Below, piece by piece: positions 28,724-38,148 of a DNA stretch of 64,000 nt; position 1 is the first letter of the stretch; each line of letters begins with the position of its first letter. Below the pieces are notes generated by a model. That model saw nothing but the letters and a program-made list of their open reading frames with translations. It did no database searches and was not told where the DNA came from. The stretch comes from Pseudomonas sp. 21 (GTDB taxonomy: Bacteria > Pseudomonadota > Gammaproteobacteria > Pseudomonadales > Pseudomonadaceae), in NCBI RefSeq assembly GCF_000955805.1, contig NZ_JYOA01000005.1, positions 228,345-292,344 of the forward strand. Direction: 5' to 3'. A program made the position numbers and the translations under genes.

Positions 28724-31609
28724 TCAGGCGATACGCCCGAGCAGTTCGCGAGCTTCCTGCTGCTGGTTGTCGTTACCCTCGGTGATGACCTCATCGAGGA
28801 TGTCGCGGGCGCCTTCGGTGTCGCCCATGTCGATGTAGGCACGGGCCAGGTCGAGCTTGGTGGCCGCCTCGTCAGCGCCGGAGAGGAAGTCGAAATCGTC
28901 TTCGTCGTCGGCACCTTCGCCCGGCAGTTCAAGATCGCTTGCGGCGAAGCTTTCTTCTGCCAGCGACTCGACCGGAGCCTGCGGCTCGTCGTTCTGTGCG
29001 GAGAGACGGTCCAGCTCGGCGCTGACCTCGTCCAACTGGGTGGCAAAGCTGTCGCCAGCCTTGGCCGGCGCCGGCTCGTCATCCGCCAGGGACAGGTCGA
29101 AATCGTCCGGCAGGTCGTCGGCTTGCGGCGCCTTGCTTTCGATATCCAGGGTGAACTCCTCGGGGCTCACGCCGGACAGCGATGCGGTGTCGTCATCCAG
29201 CCCCAGCAGGAAATCGTCTTCCGCCGAAGCCAGGGTGGAGCGGGTGTCCGTCTCCAGGTCCTTGTCCAGGTCCAGGGAGAAGTCGCTCAGGTCGTCGACC
29301 AGCGACGGAGCCTCGACCTTGGCAACCGGCTGTTCCGGCAGGTCCAGATCGAAAGCGAAGTCGTCCTCGGCCCTGGCGCTCGGCACTGCGGCCGGCGAGC
29401 CGCCCAGGCCCAGGTCGTCGTCCAGGTCGAAGCTACCGAAGGACAGTTCGTCGTCCTGCTGCGCAACCGGAGCAGCGGGCTTGTCGTCACCCAGCTCCAG
29501 GTCATCCAATGCCAGGTCGAAGGCATCGTCCAGATCGCCGTGGGGCTGCGCAACGGGCTCCGCAGGCGCCGCCGGGCTATCGGCAGTCGGGCTATCGATG
29601 GCGAAGTCGTCCAGGCTGAACCCGTCGAGGTCGCCATCCGAAGTTGCAGCAGCAGCGGCCAGGCCACCCCCCACGGCAGCGAGGGTGACCATGCCCGGGT
29701 AACGGGACTTCAGTTGCTCGACCTGCGGCTCGGCGCCACCGATCTCGCGCAGTTCGTTTTCCTGGCGGGCGAAACCTTCGCGATCACCGATCTCGGCATA
29801 GACCTCCATCAGCTTCAGGCGCAGGTCGGCGCGCTGCGGCTCGTCGTAGATGGCGCCCTGCAGCAGTTCGGCAGCCTGGTTGAAGCGACCGTAGGCGATG
29901 TAGATGTCCGCCTCGCCCAGCGCATCGCTGGTCTGCGCGGCAACGCGCTCGGGCGCAGCCTGAGCCGGGGCGGCAACTTCGGCGGCCTGCGGCACGTCGA
30001 GGGTATCCAGCTCGCTGCCGGCGAGGGCCAGGTCATCGTCCAGGTGCGGCTCGTCATCACCGGCGTAGGCAGCGAGGCTTTCCTGCTCCTTGGCGGCGCG
30101 GCGGCGGGAAATGATCATCAGCAGGACCAGCAGGGCCAGCAGTGCGCTGCCGGCGATGGCGCCCAGCCAGATCGGATTGGCGAGAATCTCGTCAACGATG
30201 CTGGTCTCGGCCTGCGGGGCCGGTGCGGCAACGGGAGCCGGTTTCGGCTTCTGCGCCTCAGGCACGGGGGCCGCTGCGGCAGGAGCCGGTGCGGGTGCCG
30301 GAGCCGGTTGCGGCTGTGCCTCGGCGGCAGGAGCCGGCGGAGTGCCTGCATCGCTGCCCGGAGCCGGCGCGGCCGGTTGCTCTGCCACCGCCGGAGCCGG
30401 CGGAGTGGCCGGCTGGGCGGCCGAATCGGCGCCCGGCACAGGAGCCGGAACGGCAGCGGCGCCATTGGCGACCGCCTTGTCGCTGCCCAGTTCGTTCTGC
30501 AGTTTGGCCAGCTGGGCATCCTTCAGCGCAATGAGCTTCTGCAGCTTGTCCATCTGACTCTGCAGGTCGGTCATGCGACTGCTCAGCTCATCGTTCTCGC
30601 GACGGGTGCTGTCCAGGCTTTCCTTGGTGACGGCCAGCTTGTCAGCGACGGCCTGGCCGTCCTTGCTGCCCTTGTCGCCACCCTTGGCCTTGCCGTTCTC
30701 GCCAGAGAGCAGGCGCAGGCTGTCCTTGGTTTCGGCCTGGGCCGGAGCGTTGCCGGCATTGGCACGCGGCGTGGCGTCCAGCTGACGAGCGCCGCCAGCG
30801 GGCAGGCTGCGGCCTTCGCGCCAGGCGGTGTACTGCTGGTTGACCTCGGTCACGGCAGCCGGCTGGGTGCGGGCCTTGATCTGCTCGGCATCGGGCAGGC
30901 GCAGCACCTGGCCGCTCTTCAGGCGGTTGATGTTGCCGCCGAGGAAGGCATCGGGATTCAGATCCTGGATCGCCAGCATGGTCTGCTGGACGGAAACGCT
31001 GCCATCCGGGCGCGCACGGGCGGCGATTTCCCAGAGGGTGTCATTCTTACCGGTACGGTACTCATTGCCTTCCAGGCGACGAGCCGGCGCGGCCGGAGTT
31101 GCCCTGGGCGCGGGAGTCGCACGCGGCGCGGCAGTGGCGGACGGGCGCACCACCGGAGCGGGAACGGCCATCGGCGCGCGCGGCACGGCGGCGGCGGTCT
31201 GTGGCGAATACAGTGGCGGGTCCAGCAGCACGGTGTACTCGCGCAGCAGTCGACCATTGGGCCAGAGCACTTCCACGAGGAAGTTCAGGTAGGGTTCCTG
31301 CACCGGCCGGTCGGAAGTCACGCGAATGACGCTCTTGCCGTTGGGCTTGACGATGGGGGTGAACTTCAGCCCGGTCAGGAAGTACTGACGGTCGACGCCG
31401 GCCTTGTTGAAGTCTTCCGGGGAGGCCAGCTTCGGGATCACCTCGGCCGCGGACAGGTCACGAACTTCGACCAGCTCGATTTCGGCATCCAGCGGCTGGT
31501 TCAGCGCCGAACGCAGGTGGATGTCTCCCAACCCCAGCGCATGCGCCATGCCCGAGGTCAGTGCCGAAGCAGCTGCGATTGCCTGCACCAGTTTGCGAAG
31601 CCGGACCAT
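28724..31609 (-). CDS. fimV: FimV, polar peptidoglycan-binding motility hub
   Basis: A 961-residue inner-membrane protein needed for type IV pilus function and polar placement of the secretion and cAMP machinery. Order: signal peptide 1-24, conserved FimV N-domain 25-135, Ala/Pro linker, LysM domain 182-240, coiled coil near 330-375, Pro/Ala-rich stretch, one membrane segment near 475-500, then a highly acidic cytoplasmic region (many Asp, Leu) ending in the TPR-like FimV C-terminal domain (near 915-961, DLARAYIDMGDTEGARDILDE). Length is similar to P. aeruginosa FimV. A partial second copy (N-domain to coiled coil) lies 1.2 kb upstream at 32882. Start ATG at 31609; the upstream 167 bp hold its promoter region. 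Confidence 0.96.
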   Translation of the reverse strand: MVRLRKLVQAIAAASALTSGMAHALGLGDIHLRSALNQPLDAEIELVEVRDLSAAEVIPKLASPEDFNKAGVDRQYFLTGLKFTPIVKPNGKSVIRVTSDRPVQEPYLNFLVEVLWPNGRLLREYTVLLDPPLYSPQTAAAVPRAPMAVPAPVVRPSATAAPRATPAPRATPAAPARRLEGNEYRTGKNDTLWEIAARARPDGSVSVQQTMLAIQDLNPDAFLGGNINRLKSGQVLRLPDAEQIKARTQPAAVTEVNQQYTAWREGRSLPAGGARQLDATPRANAGNAPAQAETKDSLRLLSGENGKAKGGDKGSKDGQAVADKLAVTKESLDSTRRENDELSSRMTDLQSQMDKLQKLIALKDAQLAKLQNELGSDKAVANGAAAVPAPVPGADSAAQPATPPAPAVAEQPAAPAPGSDAGTPPAPAAEAQPQPAPAPAPAPAAAAPVPEAQKPKPAPVAAPAPQAETSIVDEILANPIWLGAIAGSALLALLVLLMIISRRRAAKEQESLAAYAGDDEPHLDDDLALAGSELDTLDVPQAAEVAAPAQAAPERVAAQTSDALGEADIYIAYGRFNQAAELLQGAIYDEPQRADLRLKLMEVYAEIGDREGFARQENELREIGGAEPQVEQLKSRYPGMVTLAAVGGGLAAAAATSDGDLDGFSLDDFAIDSPTADSPAAPAEPVAQPHGDLDDAFDLALDDLELGDDKPAAPVAQQDDELSFGSFDLDDDLGLGGSPAAVPSARAEDDFAFDLDLPEQPVAKVEAPSLVDDLSDFSLDLDKDLETDTRSTLASAEDDFLLGLDDDTASLSGVSPEEFTLDIESKAPQADDLPDDFDLSLADDEPAPAKAGDSFATQLDEVSAELDRLSAQNDEPQAPVESLAEESFAASDLELPGEGADDEDDFDFLSGADEAATKLDLARAYIDMGDTEGARDILDEVITEGNDNQQQEARELLGRIA

Positions 31610-31776
31610 ATAGTAATCCCTTGTTTTAATAGCTTTTTTCTGGATTAGAACAACGTCTATCGGGCGCCGCTGCCCACTACACCTTCCGTTTTCACGGCGG
31701 TGCTTCCCCTGTCAGCGACGTTCCCGGCCAGTATTGCCAAGCTAGAATACTTCTTCAAATATTCGGTAAGTATCTT

Positions 31777-32787
31777 TTACAGATAGTGTTTTATCAACAA
31801 TTCGCCCAAGTTCACAGCATTTAGGGCTGCGCCTTTTCTCACATTATCTGACGCAATCCACAAATTCAGTTCGCACGAATCTGTCAGACCGGTCCGTAGG
31901 CGACCGACGTACACCGTATCCTGCCCCTGTGCATCGCCGATGACAGTCGGGTAATCGTCTTCCACCAGCTCGATGCCGTCGGCCGCCTCGAGAGCTGCGC
32001 TGACGACGGGCAGGGAAACCGGCGCCGCAGTCTTGATGGTCAGCATCAGGGCATCACCGAAGAAAACCGGGGCCAGGCTGCAGGTTACGCTCAGGCCATG
32101 CTTCAGCTCGGGGAACATCCCGGCGAGCTCCGCCGCGATGCGACGCTCCACCGCGGAATGACCCTGCTCGTCGACGCCACCCAACTGCGCGAGCATGTTG
32201 AAAGCGAACTGACGATCCACCAGGCGTGGCTCCAGCGGGCGCGCATTGAGCAGCTCGGCCGTCTGTCGCGCCAGCTCCTGTACCCCCTCGCGCCCCAGCG
32301 CAGAGGCGGACAGGCAGGCGGCCACATTGACCTGGCGAAATTCCAGCACGCCGCGCAGCGCGGCGAGCACCTCGGCCACCTCGGCAGCGGGTGCTGCCGG
32401 TGCCGCGATCAGGGCGGGAAGCTGCAGGGTTTCGATGGCATCGCCATTCACGCCGGCCTGGGCCAGCAGTGCGGCGGCATTGTTCAGCGCGGCACCACTG
32501 AGGTCGATCACGCTGCAGCCAGCCTCGCTGGCGCGGGCGGCGCAGTCGGCGGCAGCTTCGGCGCCCACGGAGAGGAAGGCCAGGCGCACCTTGGCGAAGT
32601 CGAAGTCATCGAGTTTGCCGACCCGGATGTTGCGCCCACGGAAGCCTATCGACTTGCCGGCGGATTCACCGCTGGCCAGCAGATACAGGTTGGCGACGGG
32701 GAAGTCGCGCTCTTCCAGCAGTTCGACCAAAGCCTCGCCAACGAGTCCTGTGGCGCCAACTACGGCGATGTCGAGTGTTTCAGGCAT
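31777..32787 (-). CDS. ASADH-like paralogue (Usg-type)
   Basis: About 336 residues of the aspartate-semialdehyde dehydrogenase family, with an NAD-binding start (IAVVGATGLVGEAL) and the FSEFR/QVN-type middle part. The expected active-site Cys region reads NVAACLSAS rather than the GGNCTVSLM of the true Asd at 34330. This is the Usg-type paralogue found next to asd in Pseudomonas (PA3116), which probably lacks full ASADH activity; its role is unclear. The ATG at 32787 is used; an upstream in-frame Met (32838) adds residues outside the family. It lies between the short fimV paralogue and full fimV. Confidence 0.88.
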   Translation of the reverse strand: MPETLDIAVVGATGLVGEALVELLEERDFPVANLYLLASGESAGKSIGFRGRNIRVGKLDDFDFAKVRLAFLSVGAEAAADCAARASEAGCSVIDLSGAALNNAAALLAQAGVNGDAIETLQLPALIAAPAAPAAEVAEVLAALRGVLEFRQVNVAACLSASALGREGVQELARQTAELLNARPLEPRLVDRQFAFNMLAQLGGVDEQGHSAVERRIAAELAGMFPELKHGLSVTCSLAPVFFGDALMLTIKTAAPVSLPVVSAALEAADGIELVEDDYPTVIGDAQGQDTVYVGRLRTGLTDSCELNLWIASDNVRKGAALNAVNLGELLIKHYL

Positions 32788-32881
32788 CGGGGTCTCACAA
32801 TCGGTGGGAAAAGTAGCGCAGCACTTTACTGCCCCCACCGGCGGCGAAGCAATCGGGCGCCCCGCCGCCTATCGCCGCAGC

Positions 32882-34069
32882 TCAGGGGTGCGGCGCACCC
32901 TCGGTGACCTGGGCCGTCAGCGGCGCAGTGACTTGGGCGACCTCCCCGGCCGCCGCCTGCGGATTACCCGCCTGCGGAGCACCCTGGGTCTTGGCGCGAT
33001 CCTGCTCGGCCAGACGCGCGATCAGGCCGGCGATCTGCGACTCCTTCAGTTCGATCAACTTGTTCAGCTTCTGGGTCTGGCTCTCCAGGTCGGAAATCCG
33101 GCTGCGCAGTTCATCGCCCTCGCGACGAGCGCTGTCCAGGCCCTCCTGGGCCACGGCCAGTTGCTCGGCCTCGACCTTGCCCTTGTCCTTGCCCGGCTGA
33201 CCGGAGATCAGGCGCAGGTTGTCGCGCTCTTCGGCTTTCGCCGGCGCGCTGCCAGCTTCCGCCTTGTGGGTGGCGTCCAGCTGGCGCTCCTGTCGCGCCA
33301 GTTGCGGATTACGCCTGGCCTTCCACTCCGAATTCTGGGTTTCCACATGGGCCACTGCCTGGGCATGGCTCTGCTCGCGAACCTGTTGCTCGCTGGGCAG
33401 ACGCAGTACCTGGCCGACCTTCAGGCGATTGATGTTGCCATCGACGAAGGCATCGGGGTTCATCCGCTGCATCGCCGCCATGGTCTGCATGACCGACACA
33501 CTGCTGGACGGGCGGTTGCGCGAAGCGATATCCCACAGCGCGTCGTTGCGCTGGATGCGATAGCTGTCAGCCGGCGTATTGGGTACCGACGGCGTTAGCG
33601 GTTGCGCTTGCGGCGCGCGCACCGCAGCCACCGGCGCGATGGCTGGCGGCGTCACCGGGCTGGCCACATAGGTCGGCGGGTCCAGCAGCAAGGTAAATTC
33701 GCGCACCAGGCGACCCTGCGGCCAGACCACCTGGAGGACAAAGTTCACGTACGGCTCTCGAATCGGCCTGTTCGAGCTGACATGAATGACGCCACGGCCG
33801 TTCCTGCCGATATCAGGGGTGAATTTCAGCCCGCTGGTAACCACGTTGCGGTCCACCCCGAGGCGCTCGAAGTCTTCGGCCGAGGCCAGGCTCACCACGA
33901 CGTCTTCGGAGCTCATATCAGCCGCACCACGCAGATCGATATTGGCCGAGAGGTTCTGCCCCAGCGCCGCCCGCGAGGAAATGTCGCCCAGCTCAAGGGC
34001 GCCCGCCATGCCCGGCAGGAAAGCCGCCGCCACCGCCGTCGCCAACCACAATCTGTGTAACCGAGCCAT
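32882..34069 (-). CDS. truncated FimV paralogue (N-domain plus LysM only)
   Basis: A 395-residue protein that closely follows FimV from its start: signal peptide 1-24, FimV N-domain 25-135 (SRAALGQNLSANIDL, and LKFTPDIGRNGRGV), LysM 169-225 (DALWDIASRNRPSSS), then a coiled coil at about 300-357 (LRSRISDLESQTQKLN). It ends about there: the membrane segment, acidic region and TPR-like C-domain of the 961-residue neighbour are absent, so it would be a periplasmic peptidoglycan-binding protein with no cytoplasmic tail. The frame is open and starts at ATG 34069 with GGGGA upstream, so it does not look like a decaying pseudogene. In PAO1 as I recall, no such gene lies between asd and usg. Confidence 0.9.
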   Translation of the reverse strand: MARLHRLWLATAVAAAFLPGMAGALELGDISSRAALGQNLSANIDLRGAADMSSEDVVVSLASAEDFERLGVDRNVVTSGLKFTPDIGRNGRGVIHVSSNRPIREPYVNFVLQVVWPQGRLVREFTLLLDPPTYVASPVTPPAIAPVAAVRAPQAQPLTPSVPNTPADSYRIQRNDALWDIASRNRPSSSVSVMQTMAAMQRMNPDAFVDGNINRLKVGQVLRLPSEQQVREQSHAQAVAHVETQNSEWKARRNPQLARQERQLDATHKAEAGSAPAKAEERDNLRLISGQPGKDKGKVEAEQLAVAQEGLDSARREGDELRSRISDLESQTQKLNKLIELKESQIAGLIARLAEQDRAKTQGAPQAGNPQAAAGEVAQVTAPLTAQVTEGAPHP

Positions 34070-34280
34070 TTTTTTCCCCGCTGCTTGCTTGCCGTCGGTC
34101 GGCGCGAAAAGGCGCGCCGAAACCTGTCCTCATGGACGGGCTGCGAGGATAGCGACTGGCTCCCGGTGGCTTTTCCGGGTGCGTCACAGAAACTGGCGCC
34201 AAGAAGCCGTCAACCAAACGGACTGGCGTTTTTGTGCGGCGGTTCACCTACATGCTGGGAACTTCTCGCCCCCACAAAGC

Positions 34281-34307
34281 ACGACGCCGGCTCAGGGCCG
34301 GCGTCGT
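34281..34307 (-). terminator. terminator of the asd operon
   Basis: Perfect 11-bp arms ACGACGCCGGC (34281-34291) and complement (34297-34307) around a 5-nt loop, 22 bp after the asd stop; the minus strand continues GCTTTGTG, a weak T tract. It separates asd from the short fimV paralogue, which then needs its own promoter in 34070-34270. Confidence 0.72.
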
Positions 34308-34329
34308 GGGTTCCACACTCAGGAGCGAA

Positions 34330-35442
34330 TCAACGCTCGAGCAGGATGCGCAGCATGCGGCGCAGCGGCTCGGCAGCGCCCCACAGCAGTTGGTCGCCGA
34401 CGGTAAAGGCGCCCAGGTACTGAGTACCCATGTTGAGCTTGCGCAGACGACCGACCGGAACGCTCAGGGTGCCGGTGACGGCCGCCGGAGTCAGTTCGCG
34501 CATGCTGATCTCGCGCTGGTTGGGGATCAGCTTGACCCAGGGATTGTGCTGGCTGATCAGGCCTTCGATGTCCGCGATGGGCACATCCTTGTTCAACTTG
34601 ATGGTCAGCGCCTGGCTGTGGCAGCGCATGGCGCCGATGCGCACGCAGATGCCGTCCACCGGGATCGGGTTCTTGAAGCGACCGAGGATCTTGTTGGTCT
34701 CCGCCTGGCCTTTCCACTCTTCGCGGCTCTGGCCGTTGGGCAGTTCCTTGTCGATCCACGGGATCAGGCTGCCGGCCAGCGGCGCACCGAAGTTCTCGGT
34801 GGGCATGGCGTCGCTGCGGATGGCTTCGGCGACCTTGCGGTCGATGTCGAGGATGGCGCTGGACGGGTTGGCCAGGTCATCGGCCACGGAGGCGTTGATG
34901 GCGCCCATCTGCTTGATCAGCTCGCGCATGTTCTGCGCGCCGGCGCCGGAGGCCGCCTGGTAGGTCATGGCGGACATCCACTCGACCAGGCCGGCTTCGA
35001 ACAGGCCGCCCAGGGCCATCAGCATCAGGCTGACGGTGCAGTTGCCGCCGATGTAGTTCTTGGTGCCGGCGTCCAGCGAGTTGTCGATGACCTTGCGGTT
35101 CACCGGGTCGAGGACGATGACCGCGTCATCCTGCATGCGCAGGCTGGAAGCGGCGTCGATCCAGTAGCCCTGCCAGCCGGCCTCGCGCAGCTTGGGGAAG
35201 ACTTCGCTGGTGTAGTCGCCACCCTGGCAGGTCAGGATGACGTCGAGGGTTTTCAGTTCCTCGATGCTGTAGGCGTCCTTCAGGGGGGCAATGTCCTTGC
35301 CAATGGACGGGCCTTCGCCACCCACGTTGGAGGTGGTGAAGAACACCGGCTCGATCAGGTCGAAGTCCCGCTCTTCCAGCATCCGCTGCATGAGCACCGA
35401 ACCCACCATGCCACGCCAACCGATCAGACCTACACGCTTCAT
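34330..35442 (-). CDS. asd: aspartate-semialdehyde dehydrogenase
   Basis: A 370-residue enzyme of the lysine/threonine/methionine and diaminopimelate pathway. The NADP start [16 protein letters not shown] and the catalytic Cys in [11 protein letters not shown] near residue 135 are intact, and the length is exactly that of gammaproteobacterial Asd. The ATG at 35442 is supported by the family N-terminus. It lies 80 bp after leuB; the 35476-35507 hairpin in between may weaken readthrough. Compare the paralogue at 31777, which lacks this Cys context. Confidence 0.97.
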   Translation of the reverse strand: MKRVGLIGWRGMVGSVLMQRMLEERDFDLIEPVFFTTSNVGGEGPSIGKDIAPLKDAYSIEELKTLDVILTCQGGDYTSEVFPKLREAGWQGYWIDAASSLRMQDDAVIVLDPVNRKVIDNSLDAGTKNYIGGNCTVSLMLMALGGLFEAGLVEWMSAMTYQAASGAGAQNMRELIKQMGAINASVADDLANPSSAILDIDRKVAEAIRSDAMPTENFGAPLAGSLIPWIDKELPNGQSREEWKGQAETNKILGRFKNPIPVDGICVRIGAMRCHSQALTIKLNKDVPIADIEGLISQHNPWVKLIPNQREISMRELTPAAVTGTLSVPVGRLRKLNMGTQYLGAFTVGDQLLWGAAEPLRRMLRILLER

Positions 35443-35475
35443 CGCTACTACACCTTCAAATATTTAGAGGGCCGT

Positions 35476-35507
35476 CGTTCCCGCCTTCCTGCAGGGGTGC
35501 GGGAACG
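35476..35507 (-). promoter_or_regulatory. hairpin between leuB and asd
   Basis: Nine-bp perfect arms CGTTCCCGC/GCGGGAACG (35476-35484 and 35499-35507) with a 14-nt loop, within the 80-bp gap. Position suggests partial termination or mRNA processing between leuB and asd; no T-run. Confidence 0.45.
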
Positions 35508-35522
35508 AGCGAGCCGGACAGA

Positions 35523-36605
35523 TTACAGATTCCGCAGAGCCGCGACTACCGCGTCGCCCATTTCGCGGGTACCGACCTTGGTGCAGCCTTCGGACCAGAT
35601 GTCACCGGTACGCAGGCCCTGGTCCAGGACCAGGCTCACGGCCTTCTCGATGGCATCGGCGGCGGCGCCTTCGCTGAAGGTATAACGCAGCATCATCGAG
35701 ACCGAGAGGATGGTCGCCAGCGGGTTGGCGATGCCCTTGCCGGCGATGTCCGGCGCGGAACCGTGGCAAGGCTCGTACATGCCCTTGTTGTTCGAATCCA
35801 GCGAGGCGGAGGGCAGCATGCCGATGGAGCCGGTGAGCATGGAAGCCTCATCCGACAGGATGTCGCCGAACATGTTGTCGGTGACCATCACGTCGAACTG
35901 CTTGGGCGCACGGACCAGCTGCATCGCAGCGTTGTCGACGTACATGTGCGACAGCTCGATGTCCGGGTAGTCCTTGGCGACTTCCTCGACCACTTCGCGC
36001 CACAGCTGGCTGGAAGCCAGGACGTTGGCCTTGTCCACCGAGCACAGCTTCTTGTTGCGCACGCGGGCCATGTCGAAGCCGACGCGGGCGATGCGGCGGA
36101 TTTCGCTTTCGCTGTACGGCAGGGTGTCGTACGCCTGGCGCTCGCCGTTCTCCAGCACACGCTGCTCGCGCGGTTGGCCGAAGTAGATGCCGCCGGTCAG
36201 CTCGCGGACGATAAGGATGTCCAGGCCGGCGACCACTTCGGGCTTCAGGCTGGAAGCATCGGCCAGCTGCGGGTAGAGGATGGCCGGGCGCAGGTTGCCG
36301 AACAGGCCCAGTTGCGAACGGATCTTCAGCAGGCCGCGCTCGGGGCGGATGTCACGCTCGATCTTGTCCCACTTCGGGCCGCCCACGGCGCCCAGCAGGA
36401 CGGCGTCGGAGTTGCGCGCACGCTCCAGGGTCTCGTCGGCCAGCGGCACGCCGTGCTTGTCGATGGCGGCGCCGCCGATCACGTCCTCGGTCAGCTCGAA
36501 GCCCAGGGCGAACTTGTCGTTGGCCAGCTCCAGCACCTTGACCGCTTCGGCCATGATTTCCGGGCCGATACCGTCGCCGGGGAGAACCAGAATCTGTTTG
36601 CTCAT
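35523..36605 (-). CDS. leuB: 3-isopropylmalate dehydrogenase
   Basis: A 360-residue leucine-pathway enzyme. The N-terminus [17 protein letters not shown] starts at ATG 36605; a longer frame to 36638 is rejected. The substrate and NAD sites ([14 protein letters not shown], and [14 protein letters not shown]) are intact. It is fourth in the minus-strand group leuC-leuD-methyltransferase-leuB-asd. Confidence 0.97.
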   Translation of the reverse strand: MSKQILVLPGDGIGPEIMAEAVKVLELANDKFALGFELTEDVIGGAAIDKHGVPLADETLERARNSDAVLLGAVGGPKWDKIERDIRPERGLLKIRSQLGLFGNLRPAILYPQLADASSLKPEVVAGLDILIVRELTGGIYFGQPREQRVLENGERQAYDTLPYSESEIRRIARVGFDMARVRNKKLCSVDKANVLASSQLWREVVEEVAKDYPDIELSHMYVDNAAMQLVRAPKQFDVMVTDNMFGDILSDEASMLTGSIGMLPSASLDSNNKGMYEPCHGSAPDIAGKGIANPLATILSVSMMLRYTFSEGAAADAIEKAVSLVLDQGLRTGDIWSEGCTKVGTREMGDAVVAALRNL

Positions 36606-36692
36606 CTCTCTGCTCACTTTATAAAAGTCGCTTGGCAAAAAACGTAACGCCCCGGGCGGCTCTCGCCACCCGGAGCGGTCAAAAAGCCGAAA

Positions 36693-37457
36693 TCAGCGCT
36701 CGGCCCAGAGCACCAGCACGTCGGTGCTGAAGGAGCCCTCGGCGTCGATCTCGAAATACTCGCGCACCTCGTCGCCCATCGAAAGCTGCAGGGCACGAAT
36801 GGCCTGGCGCATCACGTCTGGGGTGCGCATGCGCTCGACCCAGGAAGTGAACTCCAGGCGCAGGCGCTGGCGCTTGGCGGCGGTCACCGCAAGGCCGGCC
36901 TCGCCGACCAGACGCGCCCACTCCGAGGGGGAGTAGTCACGCACGTGGCTGGTGTCGCGCAGGACCTCGACAGTCTGCAGATAGGTGTCCAGCAGAGGCA
37001 AGCCCGGCGCCGCGACATCGATGAAACAGGCCACGCCGCCCGGCTTGAGCACCCGGCGCACTTCGCGCAGCGCCTGGCCGACATCCCGCCAGTGGTGCGC
37101 GGAATAGCGGCTGAAGACGAAGTCGAACTCGCCCGCTTCGAACGGCAGCTGCTCGGCGGCGCCACAGCGCGTGGAGATGTTGCCCAGGCCGCGCTCGGCG
37201 GCGGCCGAAGCCACCACGTCGAGCATCTGCTGGGACAGGTCGTAAGCCACCACCTCGCCAGCCAGCGGCGCGACGTTGAAGCTTACATGCCCTGCCCCGC
37301 AACCCAGGTCCAGCACACGCGCACCAGTGGTCGCCGACAGTCGCTCACGCAGTTGGGCGAACTCCTCGCCTTGTGCGTGGACGGCACTGGTCAGGTAAGC
37401 GTTGGCCTGGGCGCCGAACTGGCGCTGGACCACTTGCTCATGGCGACTCTGGGTCAT
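36693..37457 (-). CDS. class I SAM-dependent methyltransferase
   Basis: About 254 residues. The SAM motif I is VLDLGCGAGHVSF near residue 45, with an acidic motif II, and the family resembles UbiE/malonyl-ACP methyltransferase-type proteins; the substrate is unknown. The start is ATG 37457 with an AAGGAGA ribosome site; the frame extends to 37493 without one. It lies between leuD and leuB, as in PAO1 (PA3119). It overlaps no neighbour. A role in leucine metabolism is only suggested by position. Confidence 0.9.
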   Translation of the reverse strand: MTQSRHEQVVQRQFGAQANAYLTSAVHAQGEEFAQLRERLSATTGARVLDLGCGAGHVSFNVAPLAGEVVAYDLSQQMLDVVASAAAERGLGNISTRCGAAEQLPFEAGEFDFVFSRYSAHHWRDVGQALREVRRVLKPGGVACFIDVAAPGLPLLDTYLQTVEVLRDTSHVRDYSPSEWARLVGEAGLAVTAAKRQRLRLEFTSWVERMRTPDVMRQAIRALQLSMGDEVREYFEIDAEGSFSTDVLVLWAER

Positions 37458-37492
37458 GGCTTTCTCCTTGGCTTGCGGTTGCTGCGGCGCCA

Positions 37493-38137
37493 TCAGGCGT
37501 CGCGGAACAACCAGGGTTGCTGCTGTTTATAGCCACCTTCGAAACTGCGGATGGCGTCGGCGTCCTGCAGGGTCAGGCCGATGTCGTCCAGGCCGTTGAG
37601 CAGGCAGTGCTTGCGGAACGCGTCCACTTCGAAGCTGTACTGCTTGCCGTCCGGACGGGTCACGGTCTGCGCGGCGAGGTCGACAGTCAGTTGGTAACCC
37701 TCGGTGGCCTCGCACTGGGCGAACAGCTCGTCCACTTCTTCGTCCTTCAGGATGATCGGCAGCAGGCCGTTCTTGAAGCTGTTGTTGAAGAAGATGTCGG
37801 CGAAGCTCGGCGCGATCACGGTGCGGAAGCCGTACTCGTCCAGCGCCCACGGCGCGTGCTCGCGGGAGGAGCCGCAACCGAAGTTCTCACGGGCCAGCAG
37901 CACGCTGGCGCCCTGGAAGCGCGGGAAGTTGAGGACGAAGTCCTTGTTGATCGGACGCTTGGAGTTGTCCTGGTTCGGCTGGCCGACGTCCAGGTAGCGC
38001 CACTCGTCGAACAGGTTCGGGCCGAAGCCGGTGCGCTTGATCGACTTGAGGAATTGCTTGGGGATGATCTGGTCGGTGTCGACGTTGGCGCGGTCGAGCG
38101 GCGCAACGAGACCGGTGTGCTGGGTAAAGGCTTTCAT
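37493..38137 (-). CDS. leuD: 3-isopropylmalate dehydratase small subunit
   Basis: A 214-residue swivel-domain subunit that pairs with LeuC. Typical segments: [19 protein letters not shown] near the start and [18 protein letters not shown] (near 75). The ATG at 38137 has AGGAG upstream and lies 11 bp after the leuC stop. Confidence 0.96.
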   Translation of the reverse strand: MKAFTQHTGLVAPLDRANVDTDQIIPKQFLKSIKRTGFGPNLFDEWRYLDVGQPNQDNSKRPINKDFVLNFPRFQGASVLLARENFGCGSSREHAPWALDEYGFRTVIAPSFADIFFNNSFKNGLLPIILKDEEVDELFAQCEATEGYQLTVDLAAQTVTRPDGKQYSFEVDAFRKHCLLNGLDDIGLTLQDADAIRSFEGGYKQQQPWLFRDA

Positions 38138-38148
38138 GTTCGGTCTCC

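Noticed and set aside
28625-31648. A 1007-codon open frame on the plus strand across fimV
   Set aside because: It is the antisense shadow of fimV, caused by high GC content; the protein is low-complexity with no ribosome site.
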